From: Roseibium sp.
GTDB lineage: Bacteria > Pseudomonadota > Alphaproteobacteria > Rhizobiales > Stappiaceae
Direction: 5' to 3'
NCBI GenBank assembly: GCA_017643925.1
Contig: JAEPML010000009.1
Location: 62,001-126,000 of the forward strand
DNA length: 64,000 nt
In this document: in pieces, positions 7,570 through 16,849 of the stretch
How positions within the stretch are numbered: the stretch's first letter is position 1
Layout of the letters: each line of letters opens with the position of its first letter
Notes under the pieces: model-generated
Database searches by the model: none
The model's input: the letters and a program-made list of their open reading frames with translations, nothing else
Told to the model about the DNA's origin: nothing
Program-made: the position numbers and the translations under genes

Positions 7570-9564
7570 ATGGAAACCCGCGCGAACTACATCTGGATCG
7601 GGGCCGTCATGGTGGCCATACTGATCGGTGCGTTCGGTTTTGTTTACTGGCTCGCTGTTACGGCCGAGTCCAGGCAGAATGTTCCTCTGGAAATCGTCTA
7701 TCCGGGCCCCGTGACAGGTCTTCCCGTGGGCGGTCAGGTTCTGTTCAACGGTATCAAGGTCGGCGACGTGAAATCGCTTGAGTTCAAGCCGGATGATCCG
7801 ACCAAGGTCGTCGCCATCGTCAATATTAAACCGAGCACACCGCTTCGTGAAGACACCAAGGCGACGCTCAATTTTACGGGTCTCACCGGCGTGGCCTATG
7901 TGGACCTGACCGGTGGCTCCTCGGATTCTCCTCTCCTGCTGGGCAGGGACGACGACAAGATCCCGGTTCTTTTCGCCGAGCGTTCCTTCTTTGACGACAT
8001 TGTAGATGGGGCCCGTGACGTTTTGAAACGAGCCGATTCGACCATGAAGACAATCGATGATCTTCTGAAGGAAAACGGTCCGATGATTTCGGACACGATC
8101 AAGAATGTCGACAAGTTCTCGGCCGCGCTGGCTGCCAACTCCGACGGCGTGAAAGACTTCATGGCCAGTATCGGCAAGGCTTCCGATGCCTTCGCGAGCC
8201 TCTCTGGCCGAATGGAAGGGCTTGTTGACGAAGGCGAGCGTCTGCTGGCGGCGGTACCTTCCGACAAGGTGACCGCCATTGTCGATGACCTGCAGAAATT
8301 CTCCGAAAGCCTTGGCAATGCCAGCAAGGATATCGATCTCCTGATGGCGGATGCACAGGGGGCTGCCCAGGAACTGGACAAGTTCACAAAGAAGCTCAAC
8401 GAGGGCCTCGATCACGTCCACGGCATCGTTCAGGCCGTCAAGCCGGAAGAAGTCGCCAATGTCATGAAAGGCGCGTCCGCACTGGGCGACGTGCTTCAGG
8501 CGCGCACCGAGGACATCAACAAGCTCATCTCCTCGACCAGCGAAACCATGCAGAATGTCAACGACATCGTCGGTGCTGTGAAAAAGCGCGAAGGAGCTAT
8601 TTCGGACATTCTGGAAGGCAGTCGCGAGGTCGTGCTGAAAGTGGACGCCATCATGACCCGGGGTGTCGAGATCGCTGCCGCGATCGACCCTCTGCAGGTC
8701 GAACAGGTGGTCGCCAACGTCAACACCTTTACCACCGGCATGAACGCGTCCTTGCTGCGCGTGGACGAGGTTCTTGCAAGCGTTGACCCGGAGACGGTCG
8801 GCAAGGCCGTCGATGGCGTGGCCAGCGTGATCGACAATCTCAACACGCAGCAGAGCCAGATCAACGAGATCATCGCCTCGACGAAGTCCACCGTTCAGAA
8901 CTTCGAGGCTGTTTCTGCGACAGTACGGGGCCAGGATGACCGGATCGCGGCCCTGATCACGGATGTTCAGGCCGCTGCCGAACGGTTCGCGACAACACTG
9001 CAGACGGCTGATGACCTGTTGAAGGCAGTCGACCCAGAGAAAGTTGCGAATATTGTCGGGTCGGTCGAAACGGCTGCGTCGGGACTTGCCAACCAGGAAG
9101 ACGGCATTCCGGCGATCCTGCAGAGCGCCCGCCAGGCAGCGGACAACGTCCAGCAGATGACGGCAGACCTTTCCAAGCGCACGCCGGATGTCGATCAGAT
9201 CATTTCCGACGCCAAGCAGATGACGGCGACATTGAACTCCACGTCCGTCCGGGTCGAAAGCCTGGTTGAAAAGGTCTCCACGATGGTCGATGGAGACGGG
9301 GAAGGGTTGATCAAGGAAGCGACGCTTGCTGCCCAGGCGATCCGCAAGGTTGCCGTTGCCTTCGAGAGCAGGGCGGACTCCATTGCCGGGGGGCTTTCCA
9401 AGTTCGCCACGCAGGGCTCAGCGGACTTCACGGCGGCTCTGGCGCAGGTCAATCGAACGCTGGTCGCGATCCAGCGCGCGGCGGAAAGTTTTGAACGCAG
9501 CCCGAATCGGGTGATCTTCGGCGGTGAAGATGTCCCGACCTATTCCGGTGGCCGGCGTCGGTAA
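7570..9564 (+). CDS. mlaD: MCE-domain lipid-binding protein MlaD, long form
   Basis: A 664-aa inner-membrane-anchored periplasmic protein: one N-terminal TM (about 8-30, VMVAILIGAFGFVYWLAV), an MCE domain (about 39-117, VTGLPVGGQVLFNGIKVGDV to GLTGVAYVDLTGG), then about 500 residues of predicted helix made of degenerate repeats around FSESLGNASKDIDLL and VDPEKVANIV-like units. E. coli MlaD is about 180 aa, so the helical extension is large; long MCE proteins of the PqiB/LetB or Mce type form periplasm-spanning tubes or needles. Third gene of the operon. Confidence 0.85.
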   Translation: METRANYIWIGAVMVAILIGAFGFVYWLAVTAESRQNVPLEIVYPGPVTGLPVGGQVLFNGIKVGDVKSLEFKPDDPTKVVAIVNIKPSTPLREDTKATLNFTGLTGVAYVDLTGGSSDSPLLLGRDDDKIPVLFAERSFFDDIVDGARDVLKRADSTMKTIDDLLKENGPMISDTIKNVDKFSAALAANSDGVKDFMASIGKASDAFASLSGRMEGLVDEGERLLAAVPSDKVTAIVDDLQKFSESLGNASKDIDLLMADAQGAAQELDKFTKKLNEGLDHVHGIVQAVKPEEVANVMKGASALGDVLQARTEDINKLISSTSETMQNVNDIVGAVKKREGAISDILEGSREVVLKVDAIMTRGVEIAAAIDPLQVEQVVANVNTFTTGMNASLLRVDEVLASVDPETVGKAVDGVASVIDNLNTQQSQINEIIASTKSTVQNFEAVSATVRGQDDRIAALITDVQAAAERFATTLQTADDLLKAVDPEKVANIVGSVETAASGLANQEDGIPAILQSARQAADNVQQMTADLSKRTPDVDQIISDAKQMTATLNSTSVRVESLVEKVSTMVDGDGEGLIKEATLAAQAIRKVAVAFESRADSIAGGLSKFATQGSADFTAALAQVNRTLVAIQRAAESFERSPNRVIFGGEDVPTYSGGRRR

Positions 9565-9592
9565 GAGTATTGAGTGACAAGGGCAGGGGCGT

Positions 9593-10198
9593 ATGACGAA
9601 GACAAACACTGACATATCCCGGAGGGGCGTTCTCGGCGCTCTCGGGCTCGGTGTGCTGGTCTCCGGCTGCGCGAGCAAGGCGCCTTCGGCCTTTTACAGC
9701 ATCGAGGCCGCCGACGTCAGTGGTCTTTCAGGGCGCTCCAGCCGCGTTCAGGTGCTTGTGGCCCAGCCTCGTGCATTGAAGGCGCTCGACACGACTTATA
9801 TCGCGGTCGTCGACAAGGGGCCGATCTACAGCTATTTCCCGAATTCTGCCTGGGCCGACACCCTGCCCAATGTTGTGCAGATGAAGCTTGTCCAGACCCT
9901 GCAGAACACCGGCCGGTTGCGCGGTGTCGGCATGCCGGGCGACGGCCTTTTGATCGACTACCAGCTCCAGACTGACATCCGCGCCTTCCAGCTGCAGGTC
10001 GAGGGCGCCAATCGTGGTGTTGTCGAGATTGCCGCCCGCGTGGTCAATGACCGCAACGGCCGCACGGTTGCCAACAAGGTGTTCCGTGCAGAAACCCCGT
10101 CCGGCAGCACTTCGGTCGACAAGGCGGTCGAAGCCATGAACGCATCCGCCGATCGGGTCTTTGCCGAAATGGCCGCTTGGACAATTCGGAACGTCTGA
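9593..10198 (+). CDS. ABC-type transport auxiliary lipoprotein
   Basis: A 201-aa lipoprotein. The N-terminus has a twin-arginine-like SRRGVLGAL followed by a lipobox LVSGC, so Cys is probably lipidated. The rest matches the ABC_trans_aux (PqiC-like) family: FYSIEA near the start, QVLVAQPRALKALDTTYIAV, and an alternating region ending in DRVFAEMAAWTI. Fourth and last gene of the Mla operon; it probably docks the MCE protein at the outer membrane. Its stop lies 1 nt from the convergent GGDEF-EAL gene, with no room for a terminator between them. Confidence 0.8.
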   Translation: MTKTNTDISRRGVLGALGLGVLVSGCASKAPSAFYSIEAADVSGLSGRSSRVQVLVAQPRALKALDTTYIAVVDKGPIYSYFPNSAWADTLPNVVQMKLVQTLQNTGRLRGVGMPGDGLLIDYQLQTDIRAFQLQVEGANRGVVEIAARVVNDRNGRTVANKVFRAETPSGSTSVDKAVEAMNASADRVFAEMAAWTIRNV

Positions 10199-10199
10199 T

Positions 10200-13028
10200 C
10201 TACCAGCCGTGGTTCCAGGAACTCAGGAAACTCAGCAGGTCCTGATGTGCCATCGGCTTTGCGAAGTGAAACCCTTGCAGTCTGTCGCATCCCAAATCCG
10301 CAAGAATTTCGGCCTGCTCAGGCGTTTCCACGCCTTCTGCCGTTACGTCGAGCTCGAGCGCCAGTCCGATTTCGATGATCGGCTTCAGCAGCCTTAGCCC
10401 CTCTTTGCCCTGATCAACCAGCGAGACGAGGCGACGGTCAATTTTCAGTCGGTCGGGATTGATCCGCTGAAGTGCAACAACCGAAGCCCGTCCGCTGCCG
10501 AAGTCGTCGACTTCTATGGCGACACCGAGGCTTCGAAGCTTGTCGAGCCTCTGCAGGAAGTCATTGTCCTGCTCTTCCAGAAAGATTGTTTCCAGGAGTT
10601 CGAAGCTCACCTTTCCGGCGTAGCTGTCGACGTGATGCCCGATCGCGGCGATTTCATTGTCGTTGATGCGGTTTTCACTGACATTGAATGAAATCGACAA
10701 CGGGTTTTCCTGTTCGCCGAAAGACTGTTGGCATTCCCGAATGGCCTTTTCGAATATCAGCTTGTCGATGTCACCGGCGACATTCAGATCTGTTGCCAAA
10801 GGCAGAAATTCGGCAGGTTGCAGAATTCCCCTTTCCGGGTGACGCCAACGGGCCAGGGCTTCCAGTCCGACGACGTGGCCGGTCCTGGCGTCGACCAGGG
10901 GCTGGTAGAAAGGTTCAAATTCGGCCTGCTCGATGGCGCGCAATATGTCATCGGCGACGGCCTTGGTACGCTGCGCGTTCTCCAGGTCCGAGTGGTCGAA
11001 AACGCCCAGCTGACCGCGTCCGCGCGCCTTGGCCTTGTAAAGTGCCAGGTCGGAATGGGACAGAAGCTTGTCGGTGTCTGCCAATGGTGTGCGCGCCAGA
11101 CCGATCGATGCACCGAAGCGGCATTCCTTGCCCTTGACGATGGCTGGCCGGGACAGATCTTCCAGCAACGCCTTTGCCAGTTCTTCGGGCCGTTGGCTGT
11201 CTGCGGGAACCTGCAGCAGTGCGACGAATTCATCTCCGCCAAAGCGCGCGACCACTTCGCCTTCGCCAACGTTGTTGCGAATTCTCCTGGAGACCTCCAG
11301 AAGCACTTCGTCTCCGGCGGCATGCCCCATCGTGTCGTTGATATGCTTGAACCGATCGAGATCAATGTGCAGCGCCGCGATTTCACCGCCCGCGACCTTT
11401 CGTTTTGCGACGAATTCCTCAAACTTCTGCGACAGGTAGCGTCGATTGCCCAAGTCGGTAAGGTCGTCATGAAGCGCCTTGTAGGTGATCTTCCGGTTCG
11501 CGGTCTCCAGCATTTTTGAGTATTCTTCAACCGCACGACGTTGCCGAACCAGTTCGGTCGTGTCGATCCTGAGGATGACCAGGTCGCCATTTTCCACGCG
11601 TGATCTCAGCAGCCGGTGATGGACATCGCCCGGCAGCTCAAGATCCTGCACCGTTTTTTCGACTTCCGTTTGCTGATGGGCATCGGACATCCACTCCTCT
11701 TCTCGCCCAATTGCGTTTGCGATCTTTCCGGCCCGGATGGCAATGCGGGCCACTTCCGTCCTGTGCAAACCGACCTTGAGGTCTTCAGGATTGTTCGACA
11801 TGGACTCCCGGTAGGCCTCGTTGCAAACGACAAGGCAATCATCGGAATCGTAAATCACGAATGGTGCCGGATAGGCGTTGAGAGCTGCGATCAAACGTGC
11901 CTGTGCTGCTTCCGCAGCCCGCTTCTGCCTGACAAGTTCGGTTGAGTTCAGACGAATGACAACGTGATCACCGTTGGCCGTCCAGGATCGCAGCAGGCGA
12001 TGGTGAATGTCACCATCCAGCTCGACGTCCTGTGTCGTGCTGCCGAGCGTGGTCGGTGAAAGAATTTCGTTGACCCATTCTTCTTCGCGTCCGACCGCGT
12101 CGGGATAGCGCCCGTAGCGGATAGCCATGTGAAGGACTTCCTTCAGGTGCATGCCCTCCACGAGCTCCTCCGGATGATCGGACATGGAGGCTGCATAGCC
12201 ATCGTTGCAGAATACGAGATTGAGATCTGCATCATAGATCACGATGGGGTCCGGATAGGAGTTCAGGGCTGATACGAGCCGGCTGCTGAAGCGTTCGGCC
12301 GCCTCGCCATTCCTCAATGGTTCCGGGGTGTTGAGGCGAATGCCGGCTGTATCGGCGTCATGAGCCTGCTTCTGCAAAGGCAGGGTGTCATGGTGATGGC
12401 CATTGCCCGTGCTGTAGCCGTTCTTGTCCTCTGCCTCCGTTACAAGGCCCTTTTGAGATAGCAAGGCGGTATAGGCTCGGTTCTTGAAAACGGGTCGACC
12501 GTGATCGTCGTGGAGGGCAAGCGGATCCGGGAAGGCGTCGAGAACGGCAGCCAGGTGCATACCGTATGTTTCCGAGATGTTGCCAACTTGCTTCCGGTAC
12601 GCGTGGTCCTGTTGGGCGGATCCCCGGGCGTCAGGCACAAATCCTTCGCTCTCCCTTGCGATCGTGTCCGGCCGCCAGGTGGCGCAGATGTAAAGACCCT
12701 TGTTGCCGTCCTCCATGACAAGGAATGAACAGGTCGCGCCCATGATCGAGCCATCCGCATGCCTGATCCGAACCTGAGTGGATTTTGTCCCGTTGGTGCC
12801 ATCGGACTGACTTTTTGCAGCGGTGGCGAACGGGCAATTGGTTCGCGGGGGAAGAACACGGTGCGTGGGTAATCCCGAAAGGTCCTCGGGAACATGGCCG
12901 AAAACGCGGGTAAAAGCCCTGTTGACGTAGATGAGCCGGGGCGACTCTTCCTTGTCGGCAAGATGCGCGACTGCAATCGGGTCGGACGTCAGATCCAGGA
13001 ACCGTTGTTTTAGCGCCTCAAAGTTCAT
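10200..13028 (-). CDS. Multi-PAS diguanylate cyclase/phosphodiesterase (GGDEF-EAL)
   Basis: A 942-aa cytoplasmic protein with no membrane segment: PAS (about 5-130), a short PAS-like segment (about 155-200), two tandem homologous PAS_7-type units (about 245-370 and 375-500, sharing GREEEW, HHRLLRS and TELVRQ), then GGDEF (about 525-690) and EAL (about 700-940). RFGGDEF (near residue 595) is intact, so cyclase activity is possible. GLEALARWRHP and DDFGSGRASV keep the core EAL motifs, so phosphodiesterase activity is possible as well. It probably tunes c-di-GMP in response to a PAS-sensed signal. Start ATG 13028 follows a purine-rich AGAGGGA. Confidence 0.9.
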   Translation of the reverse strand: MNFEALKQRFLDLTSDPIAVAHLADKEESPRLIYVNRAFTRVFGHVPEDLSGLPTHRVLPPRTNCPFATAAKSQSDGTNGTKSTQVRIRHADGSIMGATCSFLVMEDGNKGLYICATWRPDTIARESEGFVPDARGSAQQDHAYRKQVGNISETYGMHLAAVLDAFPDPLALHDDHGRPVFKNRAYTALLSQKGLVTEAEDKNGYSTGNGHHHDTLPLQKQAHDADTAGIRLNTPEPLRNGEAAERFSSRLVSALNSYPDPIVIYDADLNLVFCNDGYAASMSDHPEELVEGMHLKEVLHMAIRYGRYPDAVGREEEWVNEILSPTTLGSTTQDVELDGDIHHRLLRSWTANGDHVVIRLNSTELVRQKRAAEAAQARLIAALNAYPAPFVIYDSDDCLVVCNEAYRESMSNNPEDLKVGLHRTEVARIAIRAGKIANAIGREEEWMSDAHQQTEVEKTVQDLELPGDVHHRLLRSRVENGDLVILRIDTTELVRQRRAVEEYSKMLETANRKITYKALHDDLTDLGNRRYLSQKFEEFVAKRKVAGGEIAALHIDLDRFKHINDTMGHAAGDEVLLEVSRRIRNNVGEGEVVARFGGDEFVALLQVPADSQRPEELAKALLEDLSRPAIVKGKECRFGASIGLARTPLADTDKLLSHSDLALYKAKARGRGQLGVFDHSDLENAQRTKAVADDILRAIEQAEFEPFYQPLVDARTGHVVGLEALARWRHPERGILQPAEFLPLATDLNVAGDIDKLIFEKAIRECQQSFGEQENPLSISFNVSENRINDNEIAAIGHHVDSYAGKVSFELLETIFLEEQDNDFLQRLDKLRSLGVAIEVDDFGSGRASVVALQRINPDRLKIDRRLVSLVDQGKEGLRLLKPIIEIGLALELDVTAEGVETPEQAEILADLGCDRLQGFHFAKPMAHQDLLSFLSSWNHGW

Positions 13029-13412
13029 GCCTGCCTTTGATCCCTCTTTTTCACGCAGAGGTTTATCGGGTTAGACAAACACGATCACACGTCAATAAAA
13101 AGCGATGTAGACGTGTACGAACGTTACGTAATGGGGAGTATTTTTGCTTGGCCCGTCTGCAATAGACATGATCCGGGAATAAACCGCAGTTTTCCGGCGA
13201 GTTCCTGGTTCAATTGCTCGTTTCCGGGTTACAAAGTCGCCTAAGTTGTTCCCTTGCGACCAGAAAGTTCCTGTTGATATTTGCAAATAGCATAATAGAG
13301 CACAGAAAACGGGGTTTGGTCGACGGACTTTTGGGCTGAAAAAGAACGTCCAATGCGCGCCATGGTTGCGGCCTGGCGGCGGGTTTCGCAATCCCTCTTA
13401 CCGGTTGCGTGA
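13029..13412. other. Intergenic region upstream of the GGDEF-EAL gene
   Basis: 384 bp between the GGDEF-EAL start and the sulfatase stop, both on the minus strand. It must hold the GGDEF-EAL promoter. Open frames here have no family features and I call none. I see no clear terminator, palindrome or RNA gene. Confidence 0.5.
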
Positions 13413-15023
13413 TCAGCCAAGGGAGACTTCTTCGACCTGTTCCCATTTTCCGATGATGATCCCGCTTTCGTTCTCCCGGTCCCGAATTCGGGTCACGTCT
13501 TCATCGGTCATGGTCGTGCGGTTCTTGCGCTCCAGAAGGCGGTTCAGAAGGAGTGCATGCAGCTCCTGTCGTTGTGCCGCATGATCCGGGCTCCGTCCGA
13601 GGTCTTTGAATTCATCGGGATCGTTGACGAGATCGAACAACTGGGGCGGAAATCCCTTGAAGTGGACATATTTCCAGCGCGCCGTGCGGATCATGTAACC
13701 GCGTGCATCCGAGGCTCCGAGTTGCAGCGTTTCGCGAGCGGCGTAGAAGGCATAGTCGATCTCGGAAAACACACTGGTGCGCCAGTTCTGCAAGGGTTCG
13801 CCTCTGAGGAGGGGCACGAGGGAACATCCTTCCAGCCGGTGTGGAGCGGGCGGCGCACCCGTCGCTTCGAGGAAGGTCGGAACCAGATCAATGGCCTCGA
13901 CAAATGCTTTTGATACGGTTCCCCGCGTCGCGTCCGCCTCGGACCGTGGATCATAGATGATCAGGGGAACGCGCACGGATTCTTCGTGAAACAGTTCCTT
14001 TTCACCCATCCAGTGATCACCGAGATAGTCGCCGTGGTCGGAGGTGAAGACGATCATCGTGTCCTGCGCCCTTCCAGTTTCCTCCAGCCAGTCAAAGAGT
14101 TTTCCGAGATGATCATCGATCTGCTTGATCAGGCCCATATAGGCCGGCAGCACCGTTTCGCGAACGCCTTGCTGGGAGAAGGTCGCGCTCACTTCCATAT
14201 CCATGAAGGCCTTGAAAACCGGATTTGGATCCTGCTTTTCCTGCGGAGAACGGTGGGCCTGCAGAAAGCTCTCCGAGCCGTACATGTCGTGATAGGGAGC
14301 CGGTGCGATATAGGGCCAATGCGGCTTGATGAAAGAAAGATGGCAGAGCCAGGGTGCTTCGCCCATTTCGGAAATGAATTCCTGCGCACGCATGGTCATG
14401 TAGGAGGTTTCGGAATGTTCCTCCCTGATCCGCGCCGGGAGGTTTGAGTTCTTCAGATACCAGCCGGACAGGATTTCCCCGTCGGGTCCTTCACCTGAAT
14501 TGGCGTAGTCATTCCAGGGGTTTTCACCTTCATAGCCCAGTGACCGGAGCCAGTCGTTGTAACGGAGTTTGCCTCCCTTCTTTTTCAGAAGGTTGTCGGG
14601 ATGAAGCCCGTCGTCCCGCTCATAGGGGTCGAAACCGGGCTGGCTGATCTGGCAGCCGATATCCGTCGACTTGTTGAGGCCGAGCCGCGCCATGCCTTCC
14701 TGGTCCGGGATCATATGTGTCTTGCCGACCACTGCTGTCGTCACGCCAATCGGCCTGAGATAGTCGCCAAGGGTCAGTTCCCCGATCGGCAGGGGGACAA
14801 GGTTCCAGGTGGCACCGTGGCTGAAGACCGTGCGTCCGGTGTAATAGGATGCCCGCGACGGGCCGCAGACCGGCGACTGGACATAGGCGCGGTCGAAGCG
14901 CACGCCACGCTCTGCCAGGCGGTCAATATTGGGCGTCTTTAGGTGCGGATGTCCGTAGCAAGACAGGTAATCCCACCGCAACTGGTCAGCCATGATGAAC
15001 AATATGTTCTTGATTTTCGACAT
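13413..15023 (-). CDS. Sulfatase-family hydrolase, phosphonate monoester hydrolase-like
   Basis: A 536-aa alkaline-phosphatase-superfamily enzyme. CGPSR (Cys53) is the C-x-P-S-R sulfatase motif whose Cys is oxidised to formylglycine; Asp13 and Asp329-His330 (in FTSDHGDYLGDH) are metal ligands. The C-terminal half (RTARWKYVHFKGFPPQLFDL) resembles phosphonate monoester hydrolases/phosphodiesterases more than exported arylsulfatases. No signal peptide is visible, so it acts in the cytoplasm. It starts 3 nt after the TRAP dctM stop and is the last gene of a dctP-dctQ-dctM operon, so it probably cleaves what the transporter imports: a sulfate ester, phosphodiester or phosphonate ester. No formylglycine-generating enzyme is in the window. 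Confidence 0.85.
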   Translation of the reverse strand: MSKIKNILFIMADQLRWDYLSCYGHPHLKTPNIDRLAERGVRFDRAYVQSPVCGPSRASYYTGRTVFSHGATWNLVPLPIGELTLGDYLRPIGVTTAVVGKTHMIPDQEGMARLGLNKSTDIGCQISQPGFDPYERDDGLHPDNLLKKKGGKLRYNDWLRSLGYEGENPWNDYANSGEGPDGEILSGWYLKNSNLPARIREEHSETSYMTMRAQEFISEMGEAPWLCHLSFIKPHWPYIAPAPYHDMYGSESFLQAHRSPQEKQDPNPVFKAFMDMEVSATFSQQGVRETVLPAYMGLIKQIDDHLGKLFDWLEETGRAQDTMIVFTSDHGDYLGDHWMGEKELFHEESVRVPLIIYDPRSEADATRGTVSKAFVEAIDLVPTFLEATGAPPAPHRLEGCSLVPLLRGEPLQNWRTSVFSEIDYAFYAARETLQLGASDARGYMIRTARWKYVHFKGFPPQLFDLVNDPDEFKDLGRSPDHAAQRQELHALLLNRLLERKNRTTMTDEDVTRIRDRENESGIIIGKWEQVEEVSLG

Positions 15024-15026
15024 GTT

Positions 15027-16322
15027 TTACCTTGCGATGGACGGAAGAAACGTTGCGAATTGCGGAAATGAGAAAACCAGCACAAGGCCGATGCCGAGCG
15101 CTGCTATGTAGGTGGTGACACCCCGGAAAATGTCCGTGAGCTTGACGCGCGGCAGAACGGATTTGACGACGAAGACATTCATGCCGATGGGCGGGGTGAT
15201 CAGCCCGATTTCGGTGACCAGAACCATGATGATGCCGAACCAGATCATGTCGACACCCGTGGCATAGAGTGCTGGAAGGAAGACGGGCACCAGCAGCACG
15301 ACAATGCCGATGGTTTCGAAAACCATACCCATCAGGAGCGCGATCACGCAGATGAATGCGACCAGTCCCGCAGGAGAGAATTGTGCTTCGTCGACAAAGT
15401 CCAGCAGGTCGTAGGGCATTCCGGACAGGTTGATGAACTGGGTGAAGACGACCGCGCCGAAGAGAACGATGAAGATCTTCGCTGTCGTCATGGCCGCTTC
15501 GACCAGGCACACCCGGAGCGCGGAAACCGATCGCAAATGTCCCCTGAGCGCAGCTATGACCGCAGCCCCGAAAGCGCCGATACCGGATGCTTCCGTTGCC
15601 GTGAAGATGCCGCCATAGATGCCACCGAGAACCAGGGTGAACAGCGCGGCAACCGGGAGGGTTCCCCGGATCGCCTTGCGCTTGCGTTCCTGATCCAGTT
15701 CGGCTGCGGCTGGCGCCGAGGACGGATCCAGGCGAACCGATACCGAGACAGCAAGCAGGAACAGGAGCACGAGCAACATGCCGGGCAGAATTCCGGCAAT
15801 GAACAGGAGACCGATATCCTGTTCTGCGACGATCCCGTAAATGACGAGAGGAACGGACGGCGGGATCATGATGCCCAGGGTGCCGCCGGCAGCAATCGTC
15901 CCCGCAGCCAGGCGGTCTGAATAGTTGTAGGCCTTCATCTGCGGCATGGCGACCTTCGACATGGTCGCTGCCGTCGCCAGCGTGGACCCGCACACGGCGG
16001 AAAAGCCGCCGCAGGCCAGAACGGTTGCCAGCGCCAGGCCGCCCTTGAAGCGGCCGAGCGCCGCATAGGCCGCGTCATAGAGATCGCTGCTGATATCCGA
16101 GCGGTAGATGAAGACGCCCATGAGGACAAAGAGCGGAATGACCGAGAGATTGTAATTCTGCGCGTCCTCGGTCACCTGCTGGGCGACCATGGTGAGGGAG
16201 GCCGTCCAGCCACGTTCCAGGGCGAACCCGACGAACCCCACGAAAAGCGTCGCAAAGCCCACGCGAAATCCGTAAAAGCACAGCGCCAGGAGACAGGCGA
16301 AGCCGATCAATGCGGTAATCAT
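15027..16322 (-). CDS. dctM: TRAP transporter large membrane subunit (system 1)
   Basis: A 431-aa DctM-family protein with about 12 TM segments. Conserved stretches include SVIPLFVLMG, CGGFSAVCGSTLATAATMS, GGTLGIMIPPS and PPIGMNVFV. It is the sodium-coupled transport subunit of a TRAP system. It overlaps dctQ by 4 nt and precedes the sulfatase by 3 nt. About half or more of its residues look shared with the second DctM at 19007-20317, so the two systems are paralogous. Confidence 0.93.
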   Translation of the reverse strand: MITALIGFACLLALCFYGFRVGFATLFVGFVGFALERGWTASLTMVAQQVTEDAQNYNLSVIPLFVLMGVFIYRSDISSDLYDAAYAALGRFKGGLALATVLACGGFSAVCGSTLATAATMSKVAMPQMKAYNYSDRLAAGTIAAGGTLGIMIPPSVPLVIYGIVAEQDIGLLFIAGILPGMLLVLLFLLAVSVSVRLDPSSAPAAAELDQERKRKAIRGTLPVAALFTLVLGGIYGGIFTATEASGIGAFGAAVIAALRGHLRSVSALRVCLVEAAMTTAKIFIVLFGAVVFTQFINLSGMPYDLLDFVDEAQFSPAGLVAFICVIALLMGMVFETIGIVVLLVPVFLPALYATGVDMIWFGIIMVLVTEIGLITPPIGMNVFVVKSVLPRVKLTDIFRGVTTYIAALGIGLVLVFSFPQFATFLPSIAR

Positions 16323-16849
16323 GCGCCGTCGTCCACTGATTGGTTCTTGAGTTTGAGAATCTTGAGAACGACGCCGGCTATCTGCGACAACACGCTTATG
16401 ACGGCGAAGACCGCGATGGTCGCGGTGATGTAGTAGAGCGGCATCTCAAGGACGACTGTCAGCTTGTTCTGGGTGTAAGACTCCCAGGCATGTTCAAACA
16501 GCACGACCGCAATCAGTCCCATGCAGAAGACCGAGAAAACCTGGATTGAGATTTCATAGACAATCGGGGTCAGCAGGCGTTTGAACGGTGCGTCGAAGAG
16601 TTCGACCACGATATGATCATCGCGCGCATTGATCACACCGAGACCCGAAAAGATCGCCAGCGCCAGCAACGCCGAAATGATCTCCGTTCCGCCGAAAATC
16701 GGGCTGTGAAAGACATAACGTCCGATGACATCTGCAAAGGTCAGCAACATCATGATCAGGATCACGACTCCCGAGATGTTCTCGAGGATCGTGACCGCTG
16801 TTTTGAGGGAGGATCTCACGACCCTCGTGCCATCGGACGTCCGGTTCAT
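16319..16849 (-). CDS. dctQ: TRAP transporter small membrane subunit (system 1)
   Basis: A 176-aa DctQ-family protein with four hydrophobic helices. LTFADVIGRYVFHSPIFGGTEI is the usual conserved segment linking TM1 and TM2. It pairs with the large subunit at 15027-16322. It overlaps dctP and dctM by 4 nt on both sides (ATGA junctions), so the operon is translationally coupled. Confidence 0.9.
   Translation of the reverse strand: MNRTSDGTRVVRSSLKTAVTILENISGVVILIMMLLTFADVIGRYVFHSPIFGGTEIISALLALAIFSGLGVINARDDHIVVELFDAPFKRLLTPIVYEISIQVFSVFCMGLIAVVLFEHAWESYTQNKLTVVLEMPLYYITATIAVFAVISVLSQIAGVVLKILKLKNQSVDDGA

Noticed and set aside
12700..12860. LOV photoreceptor-like NC(P/R)F motif in the first PAS domain of the GGDEF-EAL protein
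   Set aside because: Spacing between the N-x-x-F segment and the Cys is about 10 residues too long for a LOV core, and the flanking GRNCRFLQ pattern is not kept.
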